A stretch of 64,000 nucleotides of DNA from RGIG3009 sp964390295 (lineage in GTDB: Bacteria; Bacillota; Clostridia; Oscillospirales; Acutalibacteraceae): NCBI GenBank assembly GCA_964390295.1, contig CAYMHR010000003.1, forward strand, positions 27,970 through 91,969, given 5' to 3'. A program made the translations under genes and the position numbers. Shown one piece after another: positions 51,700 through 60,517 of this stretch; position 1 is the stretch's first letter; each line of letters opens with the position of its first letter. The notes under the pieces were generated by a model, which worked only from the letters and a program-made list of their open reading frames with translations, did no database searches and was not told the DNA's origin.

Positions 51700-52116
51700 T
51701 TACTCCAAATGGTTGTTCATGCGTAGAAGCAGCCGCTTCAGTTGTTCTGCCTCAACCGAGCTTAGCGGCTCAAGAAGATGCCGCTCCGTTTCTAGCATAT
51801 GCTGCTCCATGTCCATATCGAGAGAATGGGCTTTCTGTGTTAGCTTCACGTTTTTGTTCCGCCGATCCTCATCCTGCCAGCAGATGACGTAGCCGCTCTG
51901 TTCCATACGGGAAACGATGCCGACCACCGTGGGATGGGATACGTCCAAAAATACCTCGATCTCCTTTTGCGTTGCTTGACCGCCTTTTTCCTGCAAAAAA
52001 GCAAAGACGCGGCTTTGCGTAAAGGTTAAATGATAGCGCTTCAAATCCGCATCGGCTTTTACTTTCAATTTGTCGTTGATGCTTTTAATCAAATAGCCTA
52101 CGTCTTTATTCGGCAT
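51700..52116 (-). CDS. MarR-family transcriptional regulator
   Basis: A 138-aa winged-helix protein: dimerisation helices at the ends and the wHTH at about 30-100 (TFTQSRVFAFLQ, ATQKEIEVFLDVSHPTVVGIVSRMEQSGYV, WQDEDRRNKNVKLT). The DxRxK wing signature is visible (DEDRRNK). It is first in an operon with the two exporter subunits, and identical palindromes precede it and the exporter, so it very likely represses both until it binds a ligand. Confidence 0.92.
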   Translation of the reverse strand: MPNKDVGYLIKSINDKLKVKADADLKRYHLTFTQSRVFAFLQEKGGQATQKEIEVFLDVSHPTVVGIVSRMEQSGYVICWQDEDRRNKNVKLTQKAHSLDMDMEQHMLETERHLLEPLSSVEAEQLKRLLLRMNNHLE

Positions 52117-52135
52117 GGAAACACCTCATTTTTGC

Positions 52136-52149
52136 TGTAGCACGCTACA
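52136..52149. promoter_or_regulatory. MarR auto-operator
   Basis: Palindrome TGTAGC-AC-GCTACA, 20 bases ahead of the MarR start, identical in core to the one at 51648. Confidence 0.75.
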
Positions 52150-52243
52150 TATAATCGCAGAAATATCGATGATCGTCAATTCGTTTTTCGGAAAGTTTAC
52201 AATTCGGAAACAAGCCCACGTCCGTCGGACGCAAAAGAAAACG

Positions 52244-53140
52244 CTACGGCGTGATGGTCGCTTCTAAATCAAATGGAAGCAATGCACTGTTGATCAGTGC
52301 AGCGAAATACTCGGCATCGGCGCTGTCCGTAAAGGCTCCGGACAAACAGACTTCATTTCCATCGACCGGCGCGTTGACCACAGGATTCGAGAGGCATACG
52401 AACGTGGATGCCTCTTGTTTGCTGTCGCCGATCCAGACGGAAATAGTATAGTAGTGATCGTCAGCTGCGGCGTTTTTTCGGCTTGTTTCCTCGGTTGCCT
52501 TGTAAAACAGTGCCGCCCCTTCGTCGGTGAACCGGATAATAACGGTAGCTTCCGGTGTGGCGTAGGTGGTATCTTCTTCGACGGAGGCAGTCAGAAGCAT
52601 ATCTTCGGATAAAATGAGTTGGTTGTCCTCCGGAGGCTCGGTCGGCAGTGAGCCGTTAGCTTCGGCTTCATCGTAATAAAAGCGGATGGAGGTAGAGGTA
52701 GTGACAAGACCGGTAATATCATCGGCAAAGTCGTTGATGGACGCTGACGTGGTTTCCGAGTCCACCGGGATGATCACGTCGATACCATTGCCGGTCGTGG
52801 ACAGAGAGTAACCGTCGATGGAATACTGTGATAGCTTAAAGGATACGACGTAACGTAAGGCTTCCTGCTGTTCGGTGGTGATTTCGTAGGGATAATCGAT
52901 GGGCGAAAACGACACGGTTACCGTATCGGTCCCGTGCGGAGAATCCGCCGGATACGTCGTAGCCGTGGCTGTCGGGGCTACCGATCCGTTGCTTTCGGAC
53001 GTGGTGCGGTGGACGTGAAAATGGGACGAATAAGAATTTAAGTGGGAAAACACGAACCACCACGCCACTAACAATAGGGTGAGAGCGGCGATGACGGCGA
53101 GGCAAATCGTCAGTAGCTTTTTGCGGTTCAATGTGGTCAT
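52244..53140 (-). CDS. Membrane-anchored stand-alone SecD P1-domain paralog
   Basis: A 298-aa protein: one TM helix at about 8-30, a Ser/Thr/His linker, then a domain that aligns by eye with the SecD P1 domain encoded at 46.3-47.8 kb. Shared stretches include FYYDEAEANGSLPTEPPEDNQ (FYYDQSESGGTLPTEPPADDQ in SecD), RFTDEGAALF, CLSNPVVNAPV and GAFTDSADAEYFAALINSALLPF. The five C-terminal SecD helices are absent, so it cannot be a pump by itself. It may modulate Sec export or be a repurposed duplicate. ATG 53140 after AAAGGATG. Confidence 0.8.
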   Translation of the reverse strand: MTTLNRKKLLTICLAVIAALTLLLVAWWFVFSHLNSYSSHFHVHRTTSESNGSVAPTATATTYPADSPHGTDTVTVSFSPIDYPYEITTEQQEALRYVVSFKLSQYSIDGYSLSTTGNGIDVIIPVDSETTSASINDFADDITGLVTTSTSIRFYYDEAEANGSLPTEPPEDNQLILSEDMLLTASVEEDTTYATPEATVIIRFTDEGAALFYKATEETSRKNAAADDHYYTISVWIGDSKQEASTFVCLSNPVVNAPVDGNEVCLSGAFTDSADAEYFAALINSALLPFDLEATITP

Positions 53141-53158
53141 CCTTTCCGGGGTAAAGTC

Positions 53159-53190
53159 GGAAAAAGCGCCGCAAAGACGCGGCGCTTTTG
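53159..53190. terminator. Terminator ahead of the SecD-like gene
   Basis: Stem AAAAGCGCCGC / GCGGCGCTTTT with an AAAGAC loop; it ends the aminotransferase transcript on the minus strand (TTTTT follows). Confidence 0.85.
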
Positions 53191-53198
53191 AAAAACGA

Positions 53199-54473
53199 TT
53201 AACCGATAAGTTTATTCAGTGCGGCAATCTCGGCGCAGATGCAGAACAACTCCATGGCGGTTTGCAGTTCGGCGACCGAGGGGTAGGAGGGAGCAATGCG
53301 CAAGGTGGCGTCTTTGGGATCACGTCCATAGGGATGCGTGGCACCGGCCGGGGTGAGAATCACACCGGCTTGCTTCAGCAGACGCACCGTTTCGGTGGCC
53401 GTTCCTTCCATTAGCTCGACACTGACAAAATAGCCGCCGTTCGGTTTGTGCCACTGGGCGATACCGGTGCCGCCCAGCCGGGTCTCCAACGTGTTGAGCA
53501 CGACGTCGAATTTAGGACGCAGTACGGCGGCGTGGCGCTTCATGTGCTCGCGGATACCGTCCAGGTTTTTGAAATAGCGCGTGTGACGCAACATATTGAT
53601 TTTATCATAGCCGATGGTTTGTACCGACATACGCTTCTTGATATCGGCAATGTTCGCCTGGCTGGCCGCGATAGCGGCAACACCGGCGCCGGGGAAGCTG
53701 ATTTTGGAGGTGGAGGTGAATTGGATCACGATATCTTCGTTGCCTACGGCAACGGCTTCCTTGTACAGATTGAGCAACGTATCGGGAGTGTCGGTCAGGT
53801 GATGGACGCAATAGGCGTTGTCCCACATGATGCGGAAATCGGGTGCCGCCGGCTTCAAGCGGGCAAAACGACGCACCGTTTCGTCGGAATAGGTGATGCC
53901 GTCGGGGTTTGAATACATAGGCACGCACCAAATGCCCTTCACGGCCGGGTCCTGTACCAGCTGTTCCACGACGTCCATATCGGGGCCGGTTTCCAGCATG
54001 GGAACCGGCAACATTTCGATGCCGTAATGCTGGGTAACGGCGAAGTGGCGGTCATAGCCGGGCACGGGGCAGAGAAACTTGACCTTGCCCTGCTGTGACC
54101 ACGGGGTGTTGCCGCACACACCGGAGGCGACTGCTTGAGTAATATAATCGAACATGAGGTTCAGGCTGGAATTGCCGCCGACAATGACCAGCTCGGCCGG
54201 TACGTCCAGAATTTCACCGAACAGGGCCTTGGCTTCGGCAATGCCGTCTACCAGACCGTAGTTGCGGGTATCGGTGCGGTCAGCTGCCAAATAGCCGTCG
54301 CGGGCGTTGACGCAGTTCATAACCTCCAGCGAGATATCCAGCTGCTCCGGACCTGGCTTGCCGCGGGACATATCCAGCAACAGCGACTGTGCTTGATAGT
54401 CGGCGTAAATTGCCTGACATTCCGCCAAACGGGCGGCGGCTTGTTCTTTTGTCATAGACGGGATTGAAGACAC
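53199..54473 (-). CDS. Class I aminotransferase, aspartate-aminotransferase subgroup Ic type
   Basis: A PLP-dependent enzyme of about 424 aa. Visible are DMSRGKPGPEQLD near the start, GGNSSLNLMFDY, the PNAY-like WDNAYCVHHL, and the Schiff-base Lys in STSKISFPGAG. The pattern fits the Asp_aminotransf family (PF12897) rather than classical AspC. The likely reaction is aspartate:2-oxoglutarate transamination; other amino acids are possible. Several starts compete: GTG 54473 has the best distance to GAGAGGAG; TTG 54479 and ATG 54455 are alternatives. Confidence 0.87.
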   Translation of the reverse strand: MSSIPSMTKEQAAARLAECQAIYADYQAQSLLLDMSRGKPGPEQLDISLEVMNCVNARDGYLAADRTDTRNYGLVDGIAEAKALFGEILDVPAELVIVGGNSSLNLMFDYITQAVASGVCGNTPWSQQGKVKFLCPVPGYDRHFAVTQHYGIEMLPVPMLETGPDMDVVEQLVQDPAVKGIWCVPMYSNPDGITYSDETVRRFARLKPAAPDFRIMWDNAYCVHHLTDTPDTLLNLYKEAVAVGNEDIVIQFTSTSKISFPGAGVAAIAASQANIADIKKRMSVQTIGYDKINMLRHTRYFKNLDGIREHMKRHAAVLRPKFDVVLNTLETRLGGTGIAQWHKPNGGYFVSVELMEGTATETVRLLKQAGVILTPAGATHPYGRDPKDATLRIAPSYPSVAELQTAMELFCICAEIAALNKLIG

Positions 54474-54582
54474 TTCCAACGACTCCTCTCATAAGTACTT
54501 ATCTATTGTAATACACGTTGCTGCATTTTGCAAGTCCAAATTTTAATTCCTGCAAAAAATATTTGAAATTCGCCTATTTCTT

Positions 54583-54615
54583 CAAAAAAATCCCGCCCAA
54601 TAACGGACGGGATTG
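54583..54615 (-). terminator. asnS terminator
   Basis: Stem AATCCCGTCC / GGGCGGGATT (one mismatch) followed on the minus strand by TTTTTTT. Confidence 0.8.
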
Positions 54616-54629
54616 CAAAAAACGCAAAA

Positions 54630-56024
54630 TCAGAATTCGGCAGAGCCAGTGGTACGTGGAAAGGGAAGAACGTCGCGGATGTTTGCCATGCCGGTGACGT
54701 ACAGGATCAGACGTTCAAAGCCGAGGCCGTAGCCGGAGTGCTTGGCACCGCCGTAGCGACGCAGGTCGAGGTACCACCAGTAATCCTTTTGATCCAGGCC
54801 CAACTCGTTCATGCGCTGTTCCAGCAGGTCGAGGCGTTCCTCACGCTGACTGCCCCCAATGATCTCGCCAACGCCGGGTACCAGTAGGTCCATGGCGGCG
54901 ACAGTTTTGCCGTCGTCATTCAGGCGCATGTAGAAGGCTTTGATCTCCTTGGGATAATCGGTGACGAAAACAGGCTGTTTATATACCTGTTCGGTCAGGT
55001 ACCGTTCATGCTCGGTTTGCAGGTCACAACCCCAGAATACAGGATATTCAAACTGGTCCTTGTGTTTCCCCAAAATTTTGATTGCTTCGGTGTAGGTGAC
55101 GCGGACAAACTCGGAATGAACCAACGCGTTGAGGCGCTCCAGCAAGGTTTTATCGTAGAAGTCGTTAAAGAACTTCATTTCATCGGGACAATGCTCCAGC
55201 AGGTAGGAGACCACGTAGGTGATCATATCCTGTGCCAGTTGCATATTGTCTTCCAGATCGGCAAAAGCAATTTCCGGTTCGATCATCCAGAACTCTGCCG
55301 CGTGACGGGCAGTAAAGGAGCGCTCGGCGCGGAAGGTGGGGCCGAAGGTGTAGATTTTTCCGAATGCCATGGCCATACATTCGCCCGCCAGCTGGCCGGA
55401 AACGGTCAGGGAAGTGTGCTTTCCGAAGAAGTCTTGTGAATAGTCTACGGTACCGTCCTCGGTGCGCGGCACGTTGTCCAGATCGAACGAGGTGACGTGG
55501 AACATTTCACCGGCACCCTCGCAGTCGCTGGATGTAATAAGGGGAGTGTGAGCATACACGAAGCCGCGCTCCTGAAAAAAGCGATGGATGGCATACGCCG
55601 CAACGGAGCGCACGCGAAACACGGCGCTGAACGTATTGGTACGTGGACGCAGGTGAGCGATAGTACGCAAAAATTCCAGCGAATGACGCTTTTTTTGCAA
55701 CGGATAATCGGTGGTAGAAGCACCTTCGATTTCGACCGAGTCGGCGTGAAGCTCGCAGGGCTGTTTGGCTTCGGGCGTGAGCACAAGAGTGCCCTTAACG
55801 ACCAGAGCCGCGCCGACGTTTTGGTGGCAAACTTCGTCAAAATTGGACAGTTTGGCCTGTTCGACAATAATTTGGAGGTTGCGCTGGCAACTTCCGTCGT
55901 TCAGTTCAATAAACGCAAGATTTTTGGACTGGCGCAGGGTACGTACCCAGCCGCAGACCGTCAGCTCGCGGTCGGTCAGTTGTGCAGAATCCGCATAGAC
56001 CGCGGCGATTTCGTTTCGTTTCAT
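54630..56024 (-). CDS. asnS: Asparaginyl-tRNA synthetase
   Basis: Class IIb synthetase (464 aa). The N-terminal OB-fold anticodon domain (VCGWVRTLRQSKNLAFIELNDGS, residues 22-45) precedes the catalytic core with motif 2 FRAERSFTARHAAEFWMIEPE and motif 3 GYGLGFERLILYVTGM. The short N-terminal domain and FWMIEPE favour AsnRS over AspRS. Present together with AsnB, so both direct charging and Asn synthesis are available. ATG after GGAAGGAAC. Confidence 0.95.
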   Translation of the reverse strand: MKRNEIAAVYADSAQLTDRELTVCGWVRTLRQSKNLAFIELNDGSCQRNLQIIVEQAKLSNFDEVCHQNVGAALVVKGTLVLTPEAKQPCELHADSVEIEGASTTDYPLQKKRHSLEFLRTIAHLRPRTNTFSAVFRVRSVAAYAIHRFFQERGFVYAHTPLITSSDCEGAGEMFHVTSFDLDNVPRTEDGTVDYSQDFFGKHTSLTVSGQLAGECMAMAFGKIYTFGPTFRAERSFTARHAAEFWMIEPEIAFADLEDNMQLAQDMITYVVSYLLEHCPDEMKFFNDFYDKTLLERLNALVHSEFVRVTYTEAIKILGKHKDQFEYPVFWGCDLQTEHERYLTEQVYKQPVFVTDYPKEIKAFYMRLNDDGKTVAAMDLLVPGVGEIIGGSQREERLDLLEQRMNELGLDQKDYWWYLDLRRYGGAKHSGYGLGFERLILYVTGMANIRDVLPFPRTTGSAEF

Positions 56025-56160
56025 CGTTTATCAGTTCCTTCCGTATAACCATACAGGTCTTATTATACAGCACTTGTACTGCAAAAAGCAAGAGCAACCG
56101 GACAAAAAGATGTGGTTTCCCCGGAAATGTTTTGAAAAGCCGGGCTTTTTGAAATTTTGG

Positions 56161-56189
56161 TTGACAGGCTCCGGAAAGTTTGGTATAAA
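56161..56189 (+). promoter_or_regulatory. Promoter of the GH1 gene
   Basis: TTGACA (56161-56166), 17-base spacer, TATAAA (56184-56189). Confidence 0.75.
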
Positions 56190-56221
56190 CTGAAGTAGAA
56201 CATATCATGGAGGTCATCCGT

Positions 56222-57538
56222 ATGTACGATGTCTTTGCATTGCCGTCGATTACGTTTCCGAAGAATTTTTTGTGGGGCAGCGGTTATGCCGGTCATCAGG
56301 TGGAGGGCAACAACCCCAACAATCAGAAGGCGGCGATCGAGGAGCTGCAGTATGCGGAAAAATCCGGTAGAGCGTGCAACAGTTGGGAGCTGTATGAAAC
56401 CGATATCGCCCTGATGCAGGAACTGGAACAGCAGGCGTTTCGCACGTCGGTAGAATGGTGCCGCGTGGAGCCTGAGCCGGGTGTGTTCAATCGTGAGGCC
56501 ACGGAGCACTACGTCCGTTTCTTTTCCCTGCTGAAGGAGCGCGGCATCAAAACGTTTTGCACGCTGGTACACTTTACGCATCCGCTGTGGTTTGAAAAGC
56601 TCGGCCATTTCACCAAAATGGAAAACTGGAAATACTTTGAGGAGTATTTGCATTATATCGTGCCGAAACTGGCGCCGTACGTGGATTTTTGGAACGTTAT
56701 CAACGAATTTAACCTCGGTAACTGGTCGGATGAGCGAATTCAGTACAAGCTGAATTCGGTGCGTTATCACGCACGAGCCTATCACCTGATCAAGCAGTAT
56801 TCCGATGCGCCGATCAGCTCAAATCACGCGCTGGTGCACTATATGCCGTACCGCCCGTTTGATCGTCTGGACGTCGTGGCGACGCAGTATCAGGATATCA
56901 TCGACCATGAATTTTTCTTTCATGCGATCCGCACCGGTGAAATTGTGTATCCCCAGCACGACGGTACGTACGATCCCGATGTGAAGAATGCGATTGATTT
57001 TTGGGCAATCAACAGCTACACTCGCTCATTGATCGATTCGCGCAAGGCCTCCATGGAACGGAAAACCTATGATCATAAGCGCCTGACGATGGTGGACAAG
57101 GATTTCTATTTGGAGGAGCTGTACCCGGAGTGTATGATCGCCAATTTAAGCCGTTTGCATGACAAGCCGATTTACATTACGGAAAACGGGTTGTCCGCAT
57201 TGGACGATCGCTTCCGCATTGTGTATTTGACGACGTATCTGCATGCGATTCACGAAGCGATTCGACAGGGTGCCGACGTTCGCGGTTATCTGTATTGGTC
57301 GCTTTTGGACAACTACGAATGGGCCAGCTTTAAGCCGCGCTTTGGCTTGTGTCACGTAGATTTTGAAACGTTTGAGCGCACGATAAAACCGAGCGGCTAT
57401 TTTTACCGCGATATTCTGCGGCAGAATGGGATCAACTCAGATACGATTCGTCGGTATCTTACCGAGTTGCCGATGCTGGATCATCGCAATCCGGCTGTGG
57501 AAACGCCCTTTATTACGCCAGGTTATTTGGATCGCTGA
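56222..57538 (+). CDS. Glycoside hydrolase family 1 (beta-glucosidase type)
   Basis: A 438-aa cytoplasmic enzyme with the GH1 N-terminal signature FPKNFLWGSGYAGHQVEG, the acid/base Glu in NVINEFNLG (NEF instead of the usual NEP), and the nucleophile Glu in YITENGLSALDD. YWSLLDNYEWASFKPRFGL is the conserved C-terminal aglycone region. Being single, with no PTS or sugar permease beside it, its substrate (beta-glucoside or other) is open. ATG six bases after GGAGGT. Confidence 0.92.
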   Translation: MYDVFALPSITFPKNFLWGSGYAGHQVEGNNPNNQKAAIEELQYAEKSGRACNSWELYETDIALMQELEQQAFRTSVEWCRVEPEPGVFNREATEHYVRFFSLLKERGIKTFCTLVHFTHPLWFEKLGHFTKMENWKYFEEYLHYIVPKLAPYVDFWNVINEFNLGNWSDERIQYKLNSVRYHARAYHLIKQYSDAPISSNHALVHYMPYRPFDRLDVVATQYQDIIDHEFFFHAIRTGEIVYPQHDGTYDPDVKNAIDFWAINSYTRSLIDSRKASMERKTYDHKRLTMVDKDFYLEELYPECMIANLSRLHDKPIYITENGLSALDDRFRIVYLTTYLHAIHEAIRQGADVRGYLYWSLLDNYEWASFKPRFGLCHVDFETFERTIKPSGYFYRDILRQNGINSDTIRRYLTELPMLDHRNPAVETPFITPGYLDR

Positions 57539-57543
57539 ACGTC

Positions 57544-57574
57544 AAAAAGCAGCCTCCTACGGGAGGCTGCTTTT
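57544..57574. terminator. Bidirectional terminator after the GH1 gene
   Basis: Stem AAAAGCAGCCTCC / GGGAGGCTGCTTTT, between convergent genes. Confidence 0.9.
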
Positions 57575-57585
57575 CTATTGGTTCG

Positions 57586-59352
57586 TCAGGATATGTTCGG
57601 AGATTGCAGGATCAGCAACAGGCCTTCCTCGTGGAGCGCCTCCGTGTAACCGTAATCCAGTGCGGTTCCGATGTATTCGTCGTAGGAAAGACCGTGACGC
57701 ATATCCAGCACCACGTAGTCGGTGTCGGGGATGGGGTGGTAGTAGGCTTCGTAGATGCAGTCGCGGTCCGCTAAATGCGGCAATAGCATGGCGTCGGTGG
57801 TCACAGAGGCGTTATCGGGTACGGTGTCCAACAGTTCCTCGAGCCGTGTATAGGTGTCATAGTTTTCTACGTAAGCATTGACGTAATAGCTGAAGCTGGA
57901 CAACACGAGCATGGTGTACGTCAGCACGGTGGCGATGAGCGCAAACAGCAATTGATTGCGTCGAAACAGTGCCGGAGCATCGGCGGTGTTTTGTACCAGC
58001 AGGTAGAACAAAAAAGCGGTGATACCGAACTGATACTGAAACCCGACGTCGAACATGTACGTGTAATTGGTAAGCAGGTTCAGCAGTAACGGCGCGAGCA
58101 ACCACAGGCGGCTGTAATGCCCCCGCGGTGTCCACAGCAGAGCGCCGAGCGGTAACAGCAAGGTCAGCAACCAGCGCAGTTTATCGGAAGTGGTGCTCTG
58201 CGTGGCAATGATTTGTAAAAAGTTGGCGGGGTCGCGCAGGAGAGTGTCCAACAGTCCGCCGGTATCCCGTTCGGTGGAGAGCAGCTCCTCGTAGCGCCCG
58301 AACATGGCACCGTCACCGAAATGCATCAGCAGAAACACGACGATTCCAAAATAGACGATGGCACCGGCGGCAAGAGGGATACCGCGCTTAAAGTCGCGCT
58401 TTGAAAACAACAGATAGAGTGCGAAAAAGGCTAAATAGACGGCGGCGTCTTCCTTGACGGCGAGAACCAGACAGGCGACGACGGTCATCCACGCGTAATG
58501 CTTTTCTTCGTACAAGGCGAACAACCATAGCAATAGCGGCGTTAGAAAGCAATTTTCGTGAAGATCGTAGAAGCACCCGGTGGTCAGCGGCGGATAGGCG
58601 GCGTAGATGGCGCACACCACGGCGGTGGCGGTGGGAGACAGGCGAAAGTGCCGTGCCAGCCGATACAGGGGAATGAGTCCGCTTGCCAAAACGACGGCTT
58701 GGGCGATTTGCAGAGTTAGCGGCGAGGGAAACAGCGCGTAGAACGGCAGAATGAGATAGTAGATGGGGGAAACGTGGACGGCGAAGTGGGACAACAGTTG
58801 ATCGCGTTCGCAGGAAACCAGAGGGGTCAGACTTTGGCTCATGTGGTGGAACATATTGCACCAGATGCCGAAATCGTAATTGGGCGAGGAAAACGTGAGA
58901 TAGCGCAGACAGGTGATGGTGGCGTTGACGCCGCAACAAATCAGACCGGCAACGATGACAGCTGCAATGCACCAGCGGCGCGATACGGTGAACGGCAACA
59001 AGCGCCCGGTTTCACGATGAAGAAGCGGAAACAGAACCACGGCGACAGCGAACAACAGCAACAAAAGCAGGAACCAGTTGTTTCCATAAGCGGCCTGCAC
59101 GTACACCTGGATTATGGCGTAGGTGACGGTGCAGACAACCAAGGCGACACCGGACAGGCGTGGCCATGGTAGAAAAAGCTGTGCCGTGGTGAGTGTCAGA
59201 AAAGTGCCGAGAAAAACCAGTAGCGTGGCACCGACGGATAGAATGGTATCGGTGCGGAACAATTCGAACACGGTGCAACAAAAAAACCAGGAGGCGATCA
59301 AACGCAGGGGCGCTTTCGGCACTGTGGCAAAGCGCTTGAGAAAAGCCAGCAT
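57586..59352 (-). CDS. DUF2079 polytopic membrane protein
   Basis: A 588-aa protein with about 12-13 predicted helices and the DUF2079 region (YDFGIWCNMFHHMSQSLTPL, near residues 170-190). An Asp early in the first large outside loop recalls GT-C glycosyltransferases, to which DUF2079 is thought to be related; that would mean polyprenyl-phosphate sugar transfer outside the membrane. Last of three consecutive minus-strand genes for membrane or surface proteins; the gap to the next gene is 37 bases. Confidence 0.82.
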   Translation of the reverse strand: MLAFLKRFATVPKAPLRLIASWFFCCTVFELFRTDTILSVGATLLVFLGTFLTLTTAQLFLPWPRLSGVALVVCTVTYAIIQVYVQAAYGNNWFLLLLLLFAVAVVLFPLLHRETGRLLPFTVSRRWCIAAVIVAGLICCGVNATITCLRYLTFSSPNYDFGIWCNMFHHMSQSLTPLVSCERDQLLSHFAVHVSPIYYLILPFYALFPSPLTLQIAQAVVLASGLIPLYRLARHFRLSPTATAVVCAIYAAYPPLTTGCFYDLHENCFLTPLLLWLFALYEEKHYAWMTVVACLVLAVKEDAAVYLAFFALYLLFSKRDFKRGIPLAAGAIVYFGIVVFLLMHFGDGAMFGRYEELLSTERDTGGLLDTLLRDPANFLQIIATQSTTSDKLRWLLTLLLPLGALLWTPRGHYSRLWLLAPLLLNLLTNYTYMFDVGFQYQFGITAFLFYLLVQNTADAPALFRRNQLLFALIATVLTYTMLVLSSFSYYVNAYVENYDTYTRLEELLDTVPDNASVTTDAMLLPHLADRDCIYEAYYHPIPDTDYVVLDMRHGLSYDEYIGTALDYGYTEALHEEGLLLILQSPNIS

Positions 59353-59389
59353 TTGAGTTCACCTCCGGGTTTTAGTTGGAATGGAAGTA

Positions 59390-60493
59390 TTACGGAGTAT
59401 CGGACGAGGCGGTCAGCGATTGCTTGATACCGTCGATGGTCAGCGAGCTGAGCACCCAGGTGTCGTCGGATGCATGGAGAAACGTCACGTCGTAGGCGAC
59501 AGCAGACTCGCCCTCGGCGGTTGCGCTGTGCACGGTGCAGGAAAAATCGCTTTCGGAAAAGCGGCGGTAATTATCAACCGTCAGCGTGGCAGAAGCGGCG
59601 ACGTCGGCAGATAACTGCGCGGCGATCGCTTCGCATGCCAGTGCCTCATGTGCGCTACGTTCGTAGTCGTCCGCCAGCGTCAGTACCAAACCGTTTTCCG
59701 ATTCCTCGCGAAGGCAGTCGCTGCCGTTAATTCCGGTGGCTTCGATTGTCGGCGGCATCAGCAGGCCGGTCAGCGTATAGGTCTTGACAACCGGCAGATT
59801 GGCACCGTCGGCAATGCCGAACAGGGTAGATTGCACTTCGGTGGCGGTGACGGAATCGGCGGAAAGCAAACCGATTGGTTGACCGTTGACGTAGAGGTCA
59901 ACGTCCTCGGAGGCAGTGACGACATAATCGGGCTGATAGGTCAGCTCGGCGGTGATGTACCAGTTGGTTTTTCCGTTTTCGTCGGTGTCGCCGGTGACGA
60001 GCAGGGTGGCGAGCTTGACGGTGCCATTGTTATACAGATGATAGCGCTGAACGCGGCTGTCAGACGTGACCTGCTTGACAACGGATAAATCGCCGGCATC
60101 GGCATACAGCGCTTTGAGATACGCTATATAGGTCTCCTTGCCGGCAAGCTCGGTCGTTTGAAAACCGGAGGAGGCATACAACGCTTCGTAATCCTCGTTT
60201 TTAATCAGCTCCAGGTAGGCCTGCAACGGCGGTTGCTCCTGCTTGGCTTCATAGGAAGCGAGAGCGGTTTGATAAAGCCACAGCGCCGCAACGACGGTGA
60301 TCAGCAACAGTACGCACAGGATGCTAAAGCCGATCCGAAAGCCGCGCTTCTTGCGTGGGAGGGCTTCCTCCGGCTCAAAAAAATCTTCTTCCGGTGCTGT
60401 GCCGTCCACTTCGGGAGGAACAACGGTTTCCTGAAGTGCGGTGTCTTCGGCAAAAATGGCGGAGTCTTGGCTGGACTGTGGATTCTCAAGCAT
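59390..60493 (-). CDS. Single-pass membrane protein with large outer domain
   Basis: A 367-aa protein: acidic cytoplasmic N-terminus (about 1-46), basic RKKRGFR stop, TM helix at about 52-72, then 295 residues outside. YLELIKNEDYEALYASSGFQ and YIAYLKALYADAG at the start of the outer part suggest an NTF2-like or DUF4878-type fold, followed by beta-rich sequence (ASEDVDLYVNGQPIG). No clear family. It lies between DUF2079 and the phosphodiester-glycosidase-like gene in one transcription unit. Confidence 0.7.
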   Translation of the reverse strand: MLENPQSSQDSAIFAEDTALQETVVPPEVDGTAPEEDFFEPEEALPRKKRGFRIGFSILCVLLLITVVAALWLYQTALASYEAKQEQPPLQAYLELIKNEDYEALYASSGFQTTELAGKETYIAYLKALYADAGDLSVVKQVTSDSRVQRYHLYNNGTVKLATLLVTGDTDENGKTNWYITAELTYQPDYVVTASEDVDLYVNGQPIGLLSADSVTATEVQSTLFGIADGANLPVVKTYTLTGLLMPPTIEATGINGSDCLREESENGLVLTLADDYERSAHEALACEAIAAQLSADVAASATLTVDNYRRFSESDFSCTVHSATAEGESAVAYDVTFLHASDDTWVLSSLTIDGIKQSLTASSDTP

Positions 60494-60517
60494 GGTGAGT
60501 ACCTCCTTTTTGACCGA

